Shown here: one piece after another, positions 8,188 through 18,100 of the stretch
How positions within the stretch are numbered: position 1 is the first letter of the stretch
Layout: each line of letters starts with the position of its first letter
Assembly (NCBI RefSeq): GCF_018417535.1
Contig: NZ_CP070979.1
Location: 744,001-808,000, forward strand
Direction of reading: 5' to 3'
DNA from: Burkholderia pyrrocinia
GTDB taxonomy: Bacteria > Pseudomonadota > Gammaproteobacteria > Burkholderiales > Burkholderiaceae
DNA: 64,000 bases
The notes under the pieces: generated by a model
The model's database searches: none
What the model saw: the letters and a program-made list of their open reading frames with translations, nothing else
Told to the model about the DNA's origin: nothing
Made by a program: the position numbers and the translations under genes

Positions 8188-11100
8188 TCAACCGACCCGC
8201 GCTTCTCCCTGCCGCTCGGCTTCACCGTCGTCCGCCGCCGTGCGCGCGAGCACCGGCTTCAGCGCCTGCCCCGTATGGCTCGCGCTCACCTTCACAAGCG
8301 CTTCCGGCGGCGCCGCCGCGACGATCGTGCCGCCGCCCACGCCACCCTCCGGCCCGAGATCGATGATCCAGTCGGCTTCCGCGATCACGTCGAGGTCATG
8401 CTCGATCACGACGACGCTATGCCCCGCATCGACCAGCCGGTGCAGCACGCGAATCAGCTTCGCGACGTCCGCCATGTGCAGGCCGACCGTCGGTTCGTCG
8501 AGCACGTACAGCGTGTGCGGCGCCTTCTGGCCGCGCCGCGTGATGTCGTCGCGCACCTTCGTCAGCTCGGTGACGAGCTTGATGCGCTGCGCCTCGCCGC
8601 CGGACAACGTCGGCGACGGCTGGCCGAGCGTCAGGTAGCCGAGGCCGACATCCTTCATCAACTGCAGCGGATGCGCGATGTTCGAGATCGGCGCGAAAAA
8701 CGCCACGGCCTCGTCGATCTCCATCGTCAGCACGTCGCCGATATTCCGGCCGCGCCACGTCACGGCAAGCGTCTCCGGGTTGAAGCGCTGCCCGTGGCAC
8801 ACGTCGCACGGCACCTTCACGTCGGGCAGGAAGCTCATGCCGATGGTACGCACGCCTTGCCCTTCGCACGCGGGGCAGCGCCCGTCGCCGGTATTGAACG
8901 AGAAACGCGACGCCGTATAACCGCGCGCACGCGCTTCCAGCGTGTCCGCGAACAGCTTGCGGATCGTGTCCCACACACCGATGTAGGTGGCCGGGCACGA
9001 ACGCGGCGTCTTGCCGATCGGTGTTTGATCGACTTCGAGCACGCGATCGATCTGCTCCCAGCCGCTCAACGACTCGCAGCCCTGCCACGCATGCGTGACG
9101 TTCAGCGACGGCCGCGGTGCACTGCGCGCAAGCACGCTCGAGCGGCGGTTGGCCGCCGGCGCGTCCTGCTGCGCGGCCTTGCGCGCTCGCCGCGTGGCCG
9201 GCGACGACAGCACCGAGCGGCCGACCGCGTCGAGCAGGTTCGTCATCAGCACGTCGCGCGCGAGCGTCGACTTGCCCGACCCGCTGACACCCGTCACCGC
9301 GACGAGCCGCGCGAGCGGAATACCGACCGTGACGTCGCGCAGGTTGTGCAGCCGTGCGCCATGCACGGTCAGCCAGGCCTCCGGCACCGCGGCCCCACTC
9401 TTCTTACCCGGCAGGCTCACGCTGCGGCGCGGCTGCAACGGATGCGTCATCGGCTGCGCGAGCAGGCGCCCCGTCACCGAATCGGACTGCGCGGCCAGAT
9501 CCGCGACCGCGCCCTGCGCGACCAGCGTGCCGCCGCGCTTGCCGGCGCCCGGGCCGATGTCGATGATGTGATCGGCGCGGCGGATCGTGTCCTCGTCATG
9601 CTCGACGACGACCAGCGTATTGCCCTTGTCGCCGAGCTTGCGCAGCGCGTCCAGCAGGATCTGGTTGTCGCGCGGATGCAGGCCGATCGTCGGTTCGTCG
9701 AGCACGTAGCAGACGCCCTGCAGGTTGCTGCCGAGCTGCGCGGCGAGCCGGATGCGCTGCGCTTCGCCGCCCGACAGGCTCGGCGCCGCGCGGTCGAGGC
9801 TCAGGTAGCCGAGCCCGACTTCCTCGAGAAACGCGAGGCGGCTGCCGATCTCGCTGACGATGTCGCGCGCGATCTGCGCGTCGCGCCCGGCAAGTTCCAG
9901 CCCGTCGATCCAGCGCCTCGTGTCCGACACCGTCCACTGCGCGACCTCGACGATCGGATGCGCATCGAACGTGACCGCGCGCGCGGACGGGTTCAGCCGC
10001 GTGCCGCCGCAATCCGGGCACGGCTCGTTGCCGACGCCTTCCGGCTCCTGCTCGTCCGACGGCAGCGTCTGTTCGCGGCCGCGGCCGTCCTCGGCAAGCA
10101 CCGTGTCGTCGTACGCCGCACGCTGTTCGCGCGTGAGCGTGACGCCGGTGCCGACGCAGGTCGTGCACCAGCCGTGCTTGCTGTTGTACGAGAACATCCG
10201 CGGGTCCAGCTCCGGGTAGCTCGTGCCGCACACCGGGCACGCACGCTTGACCGACAGCACCTTGACCGCGCCGACGCGCGCGGTCGAATGATCGTTCTGC
10301 ATCGCATCGTGCAGCCCGTCGAGCGGCGCGAGCAGATGCATCACGCCCTTGCCGAGTTCGAGCGTCTCGTCGAGCACGCGCCGCAACTCGGCCTCGTTGT
10401 CCGGCGACACGACGATATCGGCGACCGGCAGCTCGATCGTGTGCTCGCGGAAGCGGTCGAGCTTCGGCCACGGATCGACCGTGACGAACTCGCCGTCGAC
10501 GCGCAGATGCGTACTGCCGCGCGCCTTCGCCCACTTCGCGAGATCCGTGTACACGCCCTTGCGGTTGACGACGAGCGGCGCGAGCAGCCCGACGTGCTCG
10601 CCGCGATGATCGCGCAGCAACTGCGCGGCGATCGATTCGACGGATTGCGACGTGACCGGCGTGCCGTCGTGGATGCAATGCTGCAGGCCGAGCTTCACAT
10701 ACAGCAGCCGCAGGAAGTGCCAGACTTCGGACGTCGTCGCGACCGTGCTCTTGCGGCCGCCGCGCGACAGCCGCTGCTCGATCGCCACCGTCGGCGGAAT
10801 GCCGTACACCGCGTCGACTTCGGGGCGCCCGGCCGGCTGCACGATCGAGCGCGCATAGGCATTCAGCGATTCGAGGTAGCGGCGCTGGCCCTCGTGGAAC
10901 AGGATGTCGAACGCGAGCGTCGACTTGCCGGAACCGGACACGCCGGTGATCACGTTGAACTTGCCGTGCGGGATGTCGACGTCGAGCGCCTTCAGGTTGT
11001 GCTCGCGCGCGTTGACGATCCGCACGACGTCCTCGCCTTCGATCGCACGCCGCTCGCGCGCCGCGTTCAGCACGGCCTGCAACGGCACGCCTTCGTCGGC

Positions 11101-14091
11101 GAGCGCCGCGTCGGTATCCATCGCGCGGTCGTATTGCAGCAGCGCCACGCCAGTATGCGATTCGGCGCAGGCCTTCACGTCGTCGGGCGTGCCCGCGCAC
11201 AGCACGAGGCCGCCGCCGTCGCCGCCTTCCGGGCCGAGATCGATCAGCCAGTCGGCCGCGCGGATCACGTCGAGGTTGTGTTCGATCACGATCAGCGAGT
11301 GGCCGGCCGCGAGCAGCTTGCCGAACGCCAGCATCAGCTTCGCGATGTCGTCGAAGTGCAGCCCGGTGGTCGGCTCGTCGAACATGAACAACTTCGCACG
11401 CGCGACGCGCGCCTCTTCCGTGACGACCCGGCGGCCGTTGACCGCCGCCGCGGATTCGGCGAGGAAGCCGGCCAGCTTCAGACGCTGCGCTTCGCCGCCC
11501 GACAGCGTCGGCACCGGCTGGCCGAGCTTCACGTATTCGAGCCCGACATCGACGATCGGCTGCAGCACGCGCAGCACCTCGGCGTCGGTCGCGAAGAACG
11601 CGGCCGCTTCGCTGACGGTCAGGTCGAGCACGTCGGCGATGTTCAGCGCACGGCCGTCGCGCTCGATGCGCACTTCGAGAATCTCGGCGCGGTAGCGGCT
11701 GCCGTCGCAGTCCGGGCAACGCAGGTACACGTCGCTCAGGAACTGCATCTCGATGTGCTCGAAGCCCGAGCCGCCGCAGGTCGGGCAACGGCCGTCGCCC
11801 GAGTTGAAGCTGAACGTGCCGGCGCCGTAGCCGCGTTGCAGCGCGAGCGGCGCCTTCGCGAACAGCTTGCGAATCTCGTCGAACGCGCCGACATAGCTCG
11901 CCGGGTTCGAACGCGTGGTCTTGCCGATCGGCGACTGGTCGACGAATACGACGTCGCCCACCTGGTCGGCGCCCGTCAGGCTGCGGTACGCGCCCGGCGA
12001 CTCGGTCGCCTTGCCGTGGTGCCGCGCCATCGCCGGATAGAGCACGTCCTGCACCAGCGTCGACTTGCCGGACCCGGACACGCCCGTCACGCACACGAGC
12101 CGTTGCAGCGGAATCTCGACCGTCACGTCGCGCAGGTTGTGTTCGCTCGCGCCGTCGAGCACGATGCGCGGCGTATGCGCGTCGACCGGACGGCGCGCCC
12201 AGTTCGACGCGTGCGCGACGTGCTTGCGGCCGCCGAGATATTCGCCTGTCAGCGTGTGCGCCGAACGAATGTCGCCCGGCGTGCCGTCGTAGACGATCGT
12301 GCCGCCGCGCTCGCCCGGCCCGGGCCCCATGTCGATCAGCCGGTCGGCCGCGAGCATCACCGACGGATCGTGCTCGACGACGACCAGCGTATTGCCCGCG
12401 TCGCGCAGCCGCTGCATCGCCTCGACGATCCGCGTGAGATCGCGCGGATGCAGCCCGATGCTCGGTTCGTCGAGCACGAACAGGGTTTTGGTGAGCGACG
12501 TGCCGAGCGCCGTCGTCAGGTTGATCCGCTGCACCTCGCCGCCCGACAGCGTGCGGCTCTGCCGGTCGAGCGTCAGGTAGCCGAGCCCCACGTCGCACAG
12601 GTATTTCAGGCGCGTGCGCACTTCGGCGAGCAGCAGCTTCAGCGCATCGTCGAGCAACGCGCTCGGCAGGCTGACCTCGTCGAAGAAGCGGCGGATGCGC
12701 TCGATCGGCAGCAGCATCAGGTCGTGCACGGTCAGGCCCGGCAGCGCTTCGAGCTGCGCACGGCTCCAGTCGACGCCGCGCGGCAAGAAGCGGCCGGCCG
12801 GCGCGAGCACGCCGTCGGCATTCTCTTTCGAGCCGAGCCGCCATTGCAGCGATTCCGTCTTCAGGCGCGCGCCGCCGCACACGTCGCACGGCGTGTAGCT
12901 GCGGTATTTCGACAGCAGCACGCGGATATGCATCTTGTACGCTTTCGATTCGAGGTAACCGAAGAAGCGCTTCACGCCGTACCACTGGCTTTGCCACTTG
13001 CCGTTCCAGTCCGGCGAACCGTTGACGACCCAGTCGCGCTCGGCGTCCGTCAGCTCGGCCCACGGCGTATCGCGCCGGATATCGGCCTTCGCCGCATAGC
13101 GCATCAGGTCGTCCTGGCACTCCTTCCACGCGGGCGTCTGCATCGGCTTGATCGCGCCGCCGCGCAGCGTCTTGCGCGCATCGGGAATCACCAGGCCGAG
13201 ATCGACGCCGATCACGCGGCCGAAGCCGCGGCAGGTTTCGCACGCGCCGTAGGCCGAGTTGAACGAGAACAGCGCCGCCTGCGGCTCCGCGTAGCGCAGG
13301 TCGCTGTCGGGATCATGAAGCCCGGTGGAGAAGCGCCACACCTGCGGCTCCGCGGCCGCGCCGACTGCGTTTTCCGGTTCCGGCGCGAGCACGTAGACGT
13401 TCACGCGCCCGCCGCCGCGCTTCAGCGACGCCTCGATCGCCTCGACGACACGCACCTTGTCGGCCTGCTGCACGCGGAAGCGATCGGCCACCACGTCGAG
13501 CACCTTGCGCGGCCCGGTGGGCGACGCGACTTCGCGCTGCGCCTGCACGCGCGTATAGCCGCTCGCGGACAGCCACTGCGCGACCTCTTCGTCGGTCACC
13601 GTGTCCGGCAGCTCGACCGGGAACGTGACGACGACGCGCGGATCGTCCGCCTGCGTGCGCGCGACGAGCTCCGCATGGATCGTTTCCGGCGTATCGTGCC
13701 GCACCCGCCGCGCCGTCTTGCGGTCGAACAGCTCGGCCGCGCGCGCGTACAGCAGCTTCAGGTGATCGTTCAGCTCGGTCATCGTGCCGACGGTCGAGCG
13801 CGAACTGCGCACCGGGTTGGTCTGGTCGATCGCGATCGCGGGCGGCACGCCGTCGACGCGCTCGACCTGCGGGCGGTCCATCCGGTCGAGGAACTGCCGC
13901 GCGTACGCGCTGAACGTCTCGACATAGCGCCGCTGGCCTTCCGCGTACAGCGTGTCGAACACGAGACTCGACTTGCCGGAGCCCGACGGGCCGGTGACGA
14001 CCGTCATTTCGCCGGTGCGCAGGTCGAGATCGATATTCTTGAGGTTGTGCTGACGTGCTCCGCGAATGCGGATCAGATTGCTGGATGACAA
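8188..14091 (-). CDS. uvrA: Double-length (tandem) UvrA, excinuclease ABC subunit A
   Basis: 1967 residues, about twice the usual UvrA length of roughly 940, made of two consecutive UvrA units with the second starting near residue 1016. Four Walker A loops are visible near residues 32 (GPSGSGKSS), 669, 1047 and 1601 (GVSGSGKST), with four ABC signatures (LSGGEVQRINL, LSGGEAQRLKL, LSGGEAQRIRL, LSGGEAQRIKL). Several zinc-finger Cys pairs occur (CDVCGG, CPTCGGSG with CPDCDG, CPVCG, CPACEG with CDVCHG). UvrA dimers find DNA damage for UvrB; this chain could form a covalent dimer. Whether it replaces or supplements an ordinary UvrA is unknown here. A LexA box lies upstream. Confidence 0.95.
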   Translation of the reverse strand: MSSSNLIRIRGARQHNLKNIDLDLRTGEMTVVTGPSGSGKSSLVFDTLYAEGQRRYVETFSAYARQFLDRMDRPQVERVDGVPPAIAIDQTNPVRSSRSTVGTMTELNDHLKLLYARAAELFDRKTARRVRHDTPETIHAELVARTQADDPRVVVTFPVELPDTVTDEEVAQWLSASGYTRVQAQREVASPTGPRKVLDVVADRFRVQQADKVRVVEAIEASLKRGGGRVNVYVLAPEPENAVGAAAEPQVWRFSTGLHDPDSDLRYAEPQAALFSFNSAYGACETCRGFGRVIGVDLGLVIPDARKTLRGGAIKPMQTPAWKECQDDLMRYAAKADIRRDTPWAELTDAERDWVVNGSPDWNGKWQSQWYGVKRFFGYLESKAYKMHIRVLLSKYRSYTPCDVCGGARLKTESLQWRLGSKENADGVLAPAGRFLPRGVDWSRAQLEALPGLTVHDLMLLPIERIRRFFDEVSLPSALLDDALKLLLAEVRTRLKYLCDVGLGYLTLDRQSRTLSGGEVQRINLTTALGTSLTKTLFVLDEPSIGLHPRDLTRIVEAMQRLRDAGNTLVVVEHDPSVMLAADRLIDMGPGPGERGGTIVYDGTPGDIRSAHTLTGEYLGGRKHVAHASNWARRPVDAHTPRIVLDGASEHNLRDVTVEIPLQRLVCVTGVSGSGKSTLVQDVLYPAMARHHGKATESPGAYRSLTGADQVGDVVFVDQSPIGKTTRSNPASYVGAFDEIRKLFAKAPLALQRGYGAGTFSFNSGDGRCPTCGGSGFEHIEMQFLSDVYLRCPDCDGSRYRAEILEVRIERDGRALNIADVLDLTVSEAAAFFATDAEVLRVLQPIVDVGLEYVKLGQPVPTLSGGEAQRLKLAGFLAESAAAVNGRRVVTEEARVARAKLFMFDEPTTGLHFDDIAKLMLAFGKLLAAGHSLIVIEHNLDVIRAADWLIDLGPEGGDGGGLVLCAGTPDDVKACAESHTGVALLQYDRAMDTDAALADEGVPLQAVLNAARERRAIEGEDVVRIVNAREHNLKALDVDIPHGKFNVITGVSGSGKSTLAFDILFHEGQRRYLESLNAYARSIVQPAGRPEVDAVYGIPPTVAIEQRLSRGGRKSTVATTSEVWHFLRLLYVKLGLQHCIHDGTPVTSQSVESIAAQLLRDHRGEHVGLLAPLVVNRKGVYTDLAKWAKARGSTHLRVDGEFVTVDPWPKLDRFREHTIELPVADIVVSPDNEAELRRVLDETLELGKGVMHLLAPLDGLHDAMQNDHSTARVGAVKVLSVKRACPVCGTSYPELDPRMFSYNSKHGWCTTCVGTGVTLTREQRAAYDDTVLAEDGRGREQTLPSDEQEPEGVGNEPCPDCGGTRLNPSARAVTFDAHPIVEVAQWTVSDTRRWIDGLELAGRDAQIARDIVSEIGSRLAFLEEVGLGYLSLDRAAPSLSGGEAQRIRLAAQLGSNLQGVCYVLDEPTIGLHPRDNQILLDALRKLGDKGNTLVVVEHDEDTIRRADHIIDIGPGAGKRGGTLVAQGAVADLAAQSDSVTGRLLAQPMTHPLQPRRSVSLPGKKSGAAVPEAWLTVHGARLHNLRDVTVGIPLARLVAVTGVSGSGKSTLARDVLMTNLLDAVGRSVLSSPATRRARKAAQQDAPAANRRSSVLARSAPRPSLNVTHAWQGCESLSGWEQIDRVLEVDQTPIGKTPRSCPATYIGVWDTIRKLFADTLEARARGYTASRFSFNTGDGRCPACEGQGVRTIGMSFLPDVKVPCDVCHGQRFNPETLAVTWRGRNIGDVLTMEIDEAVAFFAPISNIAHPLQLMKDVGLGYLTLGQPSPTLSGGEAQRIKLVTELTKVRDDITRRGQKAPHTLYVLDEPTVGLHMADVAKLIRVLHRLVDAGHSVVVIEHDLDVIAEADWIIDLGPEGGVGGGTIVAAAPPEALVKVSASHTGQALKPVLARTAADDGEAERQGEARVG

Positions 14092-14212
14092 TTTGCCTGC
14101 CCGTCTGAATGAGTTGGCCAGAGTTCACGGTGCCGGAACGCTGCGGCGGATGCCCGCCCGCGCGGCGCACGTGTCGCAAGGGTCGCACCTGTGCGGCTCG
14201 ATTTCGACGGGT

Positions 14213-14241
14213 ACTATACTGTATATTCATACAGTTTTCCA
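14213..14241 (-). promoter_or_regulatory. SOS promoter of uvrA with LexA box in the spacer
   Basis: TACTGTATATTCATACAGTT at 14217-14236 matches the LexA operator CTGT-N8-ACAG. On the minus strand a -10 box TATAGT (14218-14213) and a -35-like TGGAAA (14241-14236) are 17 bases apart, so the LexA box fills the spacer. The -10 box is about 122 bases upstream of the uvrA start. The other flank is the end of the same-strand ompA-like gene. LexA binding should repress uvrA until SOS induction; this is inferred from a near-consensus site. Confidence 0.85.
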
Positions 14242-14340
14242 TGACGGGATCGCCATCCTCGCCACCGCGCAGGCCGGCAAAGCGCGCAGCGGCACGCGAG
14301 CCGTCCGGTTTCGACGGCCACGCGTGCGATCGCCATGTCG

Positions 14341-15003
14341 TTACTTCTGCAGCGAAATTTCCACGCGGCGGTTGCGCGCCCGCCCTTCTGCGGTATCGTT
14401 CGAGGCCGCCGGATCGGCTTCGCCGCGCCCCGTCGCCGCAAACGAATCCGCCTTCAGGCCATGTTCGCGCAAATACGATGCGACGGCCTCGGCGCGACGC
14501 CGCGACAGCGACAGATTGTGCGCATCCGAGCCGGTCGAGTCGGTATAGCCGGTCACCTCCACACGCGAGAAATGCTTGTCGCCCTGATGATCCAGCAATG
14601 TGTCGAGCGCGGCCTGCGCGGTGGGCGTCAGCGTGGCGGAGTCGGTCGCGAAGTACGCATCGCCCGTCAGGCTGACTTTCTCGGCGGCCACGGGCGCGGC
14701 CGGCGCGGGTGCCGGGGCCGGTGCGACGAGCGCGCCGCACTGGAACACGAGCGAACGCGGGTCGGCGCCTTCGCGGAACGGCGCCGCGGAATCGACCACG
14801 CGCACGGCGTCGCTGCCGCACATGCGCGTCGCGACCTTCATGCAGGTCTTCTCGCTCGACAGGATGCCGTGGCAGTCGACGCGGAAGGTCCGGATGCCGT
14901 CGCGCGGTTGCAGTTCGTATGCGTTGTACGTCGGCCCCGATGCGCTCGAACACGCAGCCAGGGAAACGACGGACGCCAGCAATGCAAGATGGTGGTTTTT
15001 CAC
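14341..15003 (-). CDS. OmpA-family outer-membrane lipoprotein
   Basis: 220 residues with a lipoprotein signal (MKNHHLALLASVVSLAAC, lipobox LAAC, acylated Cys at 18). A middle region carries three Cys and an Ala/Pro hinge. The C-terminal OmpA peptidoglycan-binding domain (FATDSATLTPTAQAAL, VTGYTDSTGSDAHNLSLS, GRGEADPAASN, RARNRRVEI) spans about residues 110-220. It anchors the outer membrane to the wall. It lies 121 bases downstream of the trimeric autotransporter on the same strand, so a helper role in adhesin assembly or stability is plausible but inferred. Confidence 0.92.
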   Translation of the reverse strand: MKNHHLALLASVVSLAACSSASGPTYNAYELQPRDGIRTFRVDCHGILSSEKTCMKVATRMCGSDAVRVVDSAAPFREGADPRSLVFQCGALVAPAPAPAPAAPVAAEKVSLTGDAYFATDSATLTPTAQAALDTLLDHQGDKHFSRVEVTGYTDSTGSDAHNLSLSRRRAEAVASYLREHGLKADSFAATGRGEADPAASNDTAEGRARNRRVEISLQK

Positions 15004-15079
15004 TTGATAACTCCGAAAATGCGATGGGCGCAGCGAAGGCGACGCGACAGCGCAGCCGCATTCGCATGCGTTCCGTGTG

Positions 15080-15110
15080 GTTCGCTCCGGCAGCGCGTGC
15101 CGGAGCGAAC
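15080..15110. terminator. Hairpin between adhesin and ompA-like genes
   Basis: GTTCGCTCCGGCA at 15080-15092 pairs perfectly with 15098-15110 around a five-base loop, starting 15 bases after the adhesin stop. There is no T tract, so it may attenuate transcription or protect the mRNA 3' end rather than stop all read-through into the OmpA gene. Confidence 0.5.
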
Positions 15111-15124
15111 CGCTGCGCGCTCGA

Positions 15125-18100
15125 TCACTTCCACTGATACAACATGCCGGCGCCGACGACGCGCTGGCTGCCGGCGAAACCGCCGTTCAACGTCGCCTTC
15201 AGGTTCTCCGTGATGCGCGCCTGCATGCCGACCGCCATGGCCTTCTGGCCCTGGAACGTCGCCGTACCGACACCCATCGCGAAGTTCGAATCGCGATCCA
15301 TGTGCGGGATCGACGCCATCGCGGCCGTTGCGGCGATACCCTCACGCGCCATCGAATCGGTCTGCTGGATCTGCTGCTGCATCTGCGTGAGCTGGTTGTT
15401 GACCGTGTTCAGCGACTGCGTGAACTGGTTCGATACGGCATTCAGCTGATTGACGTTCACCGCGTCGGTGCCCTGCGTGCCCGCCGCGACGTTGGCGACC
15501 TGCCGCGGCGAATCCGCCGAGCCGACCGCGACCACGTTCGACCGGCCGCCGTCGTTGCTGCCGGCGCCGACTGCAACCGAATTGTTGCCCGACGCGGTCG
15601 AGCCGACGCCGATCGCGGTCGAGCCGTTGCCGGACGCCGTCGACGCGTTGCCGACCGCCGTGCTGTTCGAGCCCGATGCCACCGAGCCCGAGCCGCCCGC
15701 CGACGAGTTCGGGCCGGCCGTCACCGGCGCCACGTTCGTGCCAGACGGATTGGTCGAATACGAGCCGTTCGCCGTGCGCTGGTCGATCAGCGTCGTCAGC
15801 TGATTCGCGACCGAGTCGAGCTGCGACACGTTCACCGCATCCGTGCCGCTCTTCCCTGCGGCGAGACCGGTGATCTGCCGGTTGCCGACGTTCACCTCGC
15901 CTGCCGACGATTGCGGGCTGGTCAGGCCGTACGCGATGTAGTTCGTCAGTGCGCCGACCGTCGTCAACGAACCCGCGCCGAGCGCCACGCTGTTCGCGAA
16001 CGTCGCCGATGCCCCGGCCCCGAGCGCGAGCGCATCGGTCGCCGTGCCGCGCGCGCCGGAACCGAGCGCGACACTGCCCACGCTGACCGCGGCCGCATTG
16101 GCGCCCTGCGCGACGGACTGCGCGCCGGTCGCCGTCGCGCCGCTGCCGAGCGCGATCGCGTCGGCTTGCGCGGAATGCGCGGCCTGCCCGATTGCAACGC
16201 CGCCAGGAGCGGTCTGGTCGACGATCGCGCCGTTGCCGATGCCCACGCCGTTATCGCCGTTGACGACCGTCGTCGGCCCCACCGCGACCGATTCCGCGCC
16301 GACCGCGAGCGAATCCGCCGCAGTCGAATTCGCGTGGAAGTACTTCTGGGGCGTGACCGCGAACGACTGCAACGCGCCGGTCAGCTGCCGCACCGTCACC
16401 GCGTCATGTTGCCCCGTGCCGTCCGCGACATTGGTGATCTGGCGATAGGTCTTGCCGGTCGCATCGCCGACCGACACCGCGCCGAGCAGCGTCTGGTCGG
16501 TCGTATCGAACGGAATCGACGCGCTGCCGTTGCGCATGATCCCGGATGACGGCACGGTCGGGCGATCGGCCACCGAACCCGAGCCGAGCGCGATGCCGCC
16601 GTCCACCCGCGAGATCGCATTCGGCCCGATCGCCACGCTGTCGACGCCGAGCGCCTGGCTGTCCGGTGCGGTCGAGTTCGCGTGGAAATACTTGATGCCG
16701 TTCGCGTTGATGTTGTCGATCGCCGAACCGACGTTGTTGTTGACCGTCGTCGAACCGTCGCTGTTGTACGTCACGTAGGACGGCGCCGAGATCGTGCCGG
16801 TCGTCGGGTTGTAGGTCGCGCCGCCGCCGAGCGCACCGGCCGTGCTGTTGCCGAGATTGCTGTTGTTCGACGCGATCGAGCTGAGGCCGGTCGACAACGA
16901 ACCGATGCCCGTCGACGTCGCGGTGGACAGCGATGTCAGGTTGCTGTTGGTGCTGGACAGGCCGGTCGACAGCGAGCTCACGCCCGTCGACAGCGAACTG
17001 AGCCCGGTCGACGTCGAGCTAGACAGCGACGTGATCGTGCTGTTCGTCGAGCTCAATCCGGTCGACAACGAGCTGATGCCCGTCGACGTCGAGGTCGACA
17101 GCGACGTCACCGTGCTGTTCGTCGAACTCAGGCCGGTGGACAGCGAGCTGATGCCCGTGGACGTCGACGTCGACAGCGACGTCACCGTGCTGTTCGTCGA
17201 ACTCAGGCCGGTGGACAGCGAGCTGATGCCCGTCGATGTCGAGGTCGACAGCGACGTGACCGTGCTGTTCGTCGAGCTCAGGCCGGTGGACAGCGAGCTG
17301 ATGCCCGTCGATGTCGAGGTCGACAGCGACGTGACCGTGCTGTTCGTCGAGCTCAGGCCGGTCGACAACGAGCTGATGCCCGTCGACGTCGACGTCGACA
17401 ACGACGTGATCGAACTATTGGCCGACGACAGGCCGGTGGACGTGGACGTCGACAGCGAAGTCACGGAGCTGTTGGTCGAACTCAGACCGGTCGACAGCGA
17501 GCTGATCCCCGTCGACGTCGACGTCGACAGCGACGCGATCGAACTATTGGCCGACGACAGGCCGGTGGACGTGGACGTCGACAGCGAAGTCACGGAGCTG
17601 TTGGTCGAACTCAGACCAGTCGACAGCGAGCTGATGCCCGTCGACGTCGACGTCGACAGCGACGTGATCGCGCTATTGGCCGACGACAGGCCGGTGGACG
17701 TGGACGTCGACAGCGAAGTCACGGAACTGTTGGTCGAACTCAGACCAGTCGACAACGACGTGATCGCGCTATTGGCCGACGACAGGCCGGTGGACGTGGA
17801 CGTCGACAACGATGTCACGGAGCTGTTGGTCGAACTCAGACCGGTCGACAGCGAGCTGATCCCCGTCGACGTCGACGTCGACAGCGACGTGATCGAACTA
17901 TTGGCCGACGACAGGCCGGTCGACGTGGACGTCGACAACGATGTCACGGAACTGTTGGTCGAGCTGAGGCCGGTCGACAACGAGCTGATCCCCGTCGAAG
18001 TCGACGTCGACAACGACGTGATGCTCGACAACGTCGACGTCGACAGCGAAGTCACCGCCTGGTTCGTCGCATCGAGCTGCGAGCCGTTGATCGCGTCCGT

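Noticed and set aside
8275..14088. Open frame of about 1940 codons antisense to uvrA
   Set aside because: It is the mirror of the high-GC uvrA codons: very Arg/Ala/His-rich, with no domain. All UvrA motifs lie on the other strand.
16870..18070. CRISPR-like periodic repeats
   Set aside because: Units are contiguous, coding and multiples of three, with no unique spacers or palindromic repeats.
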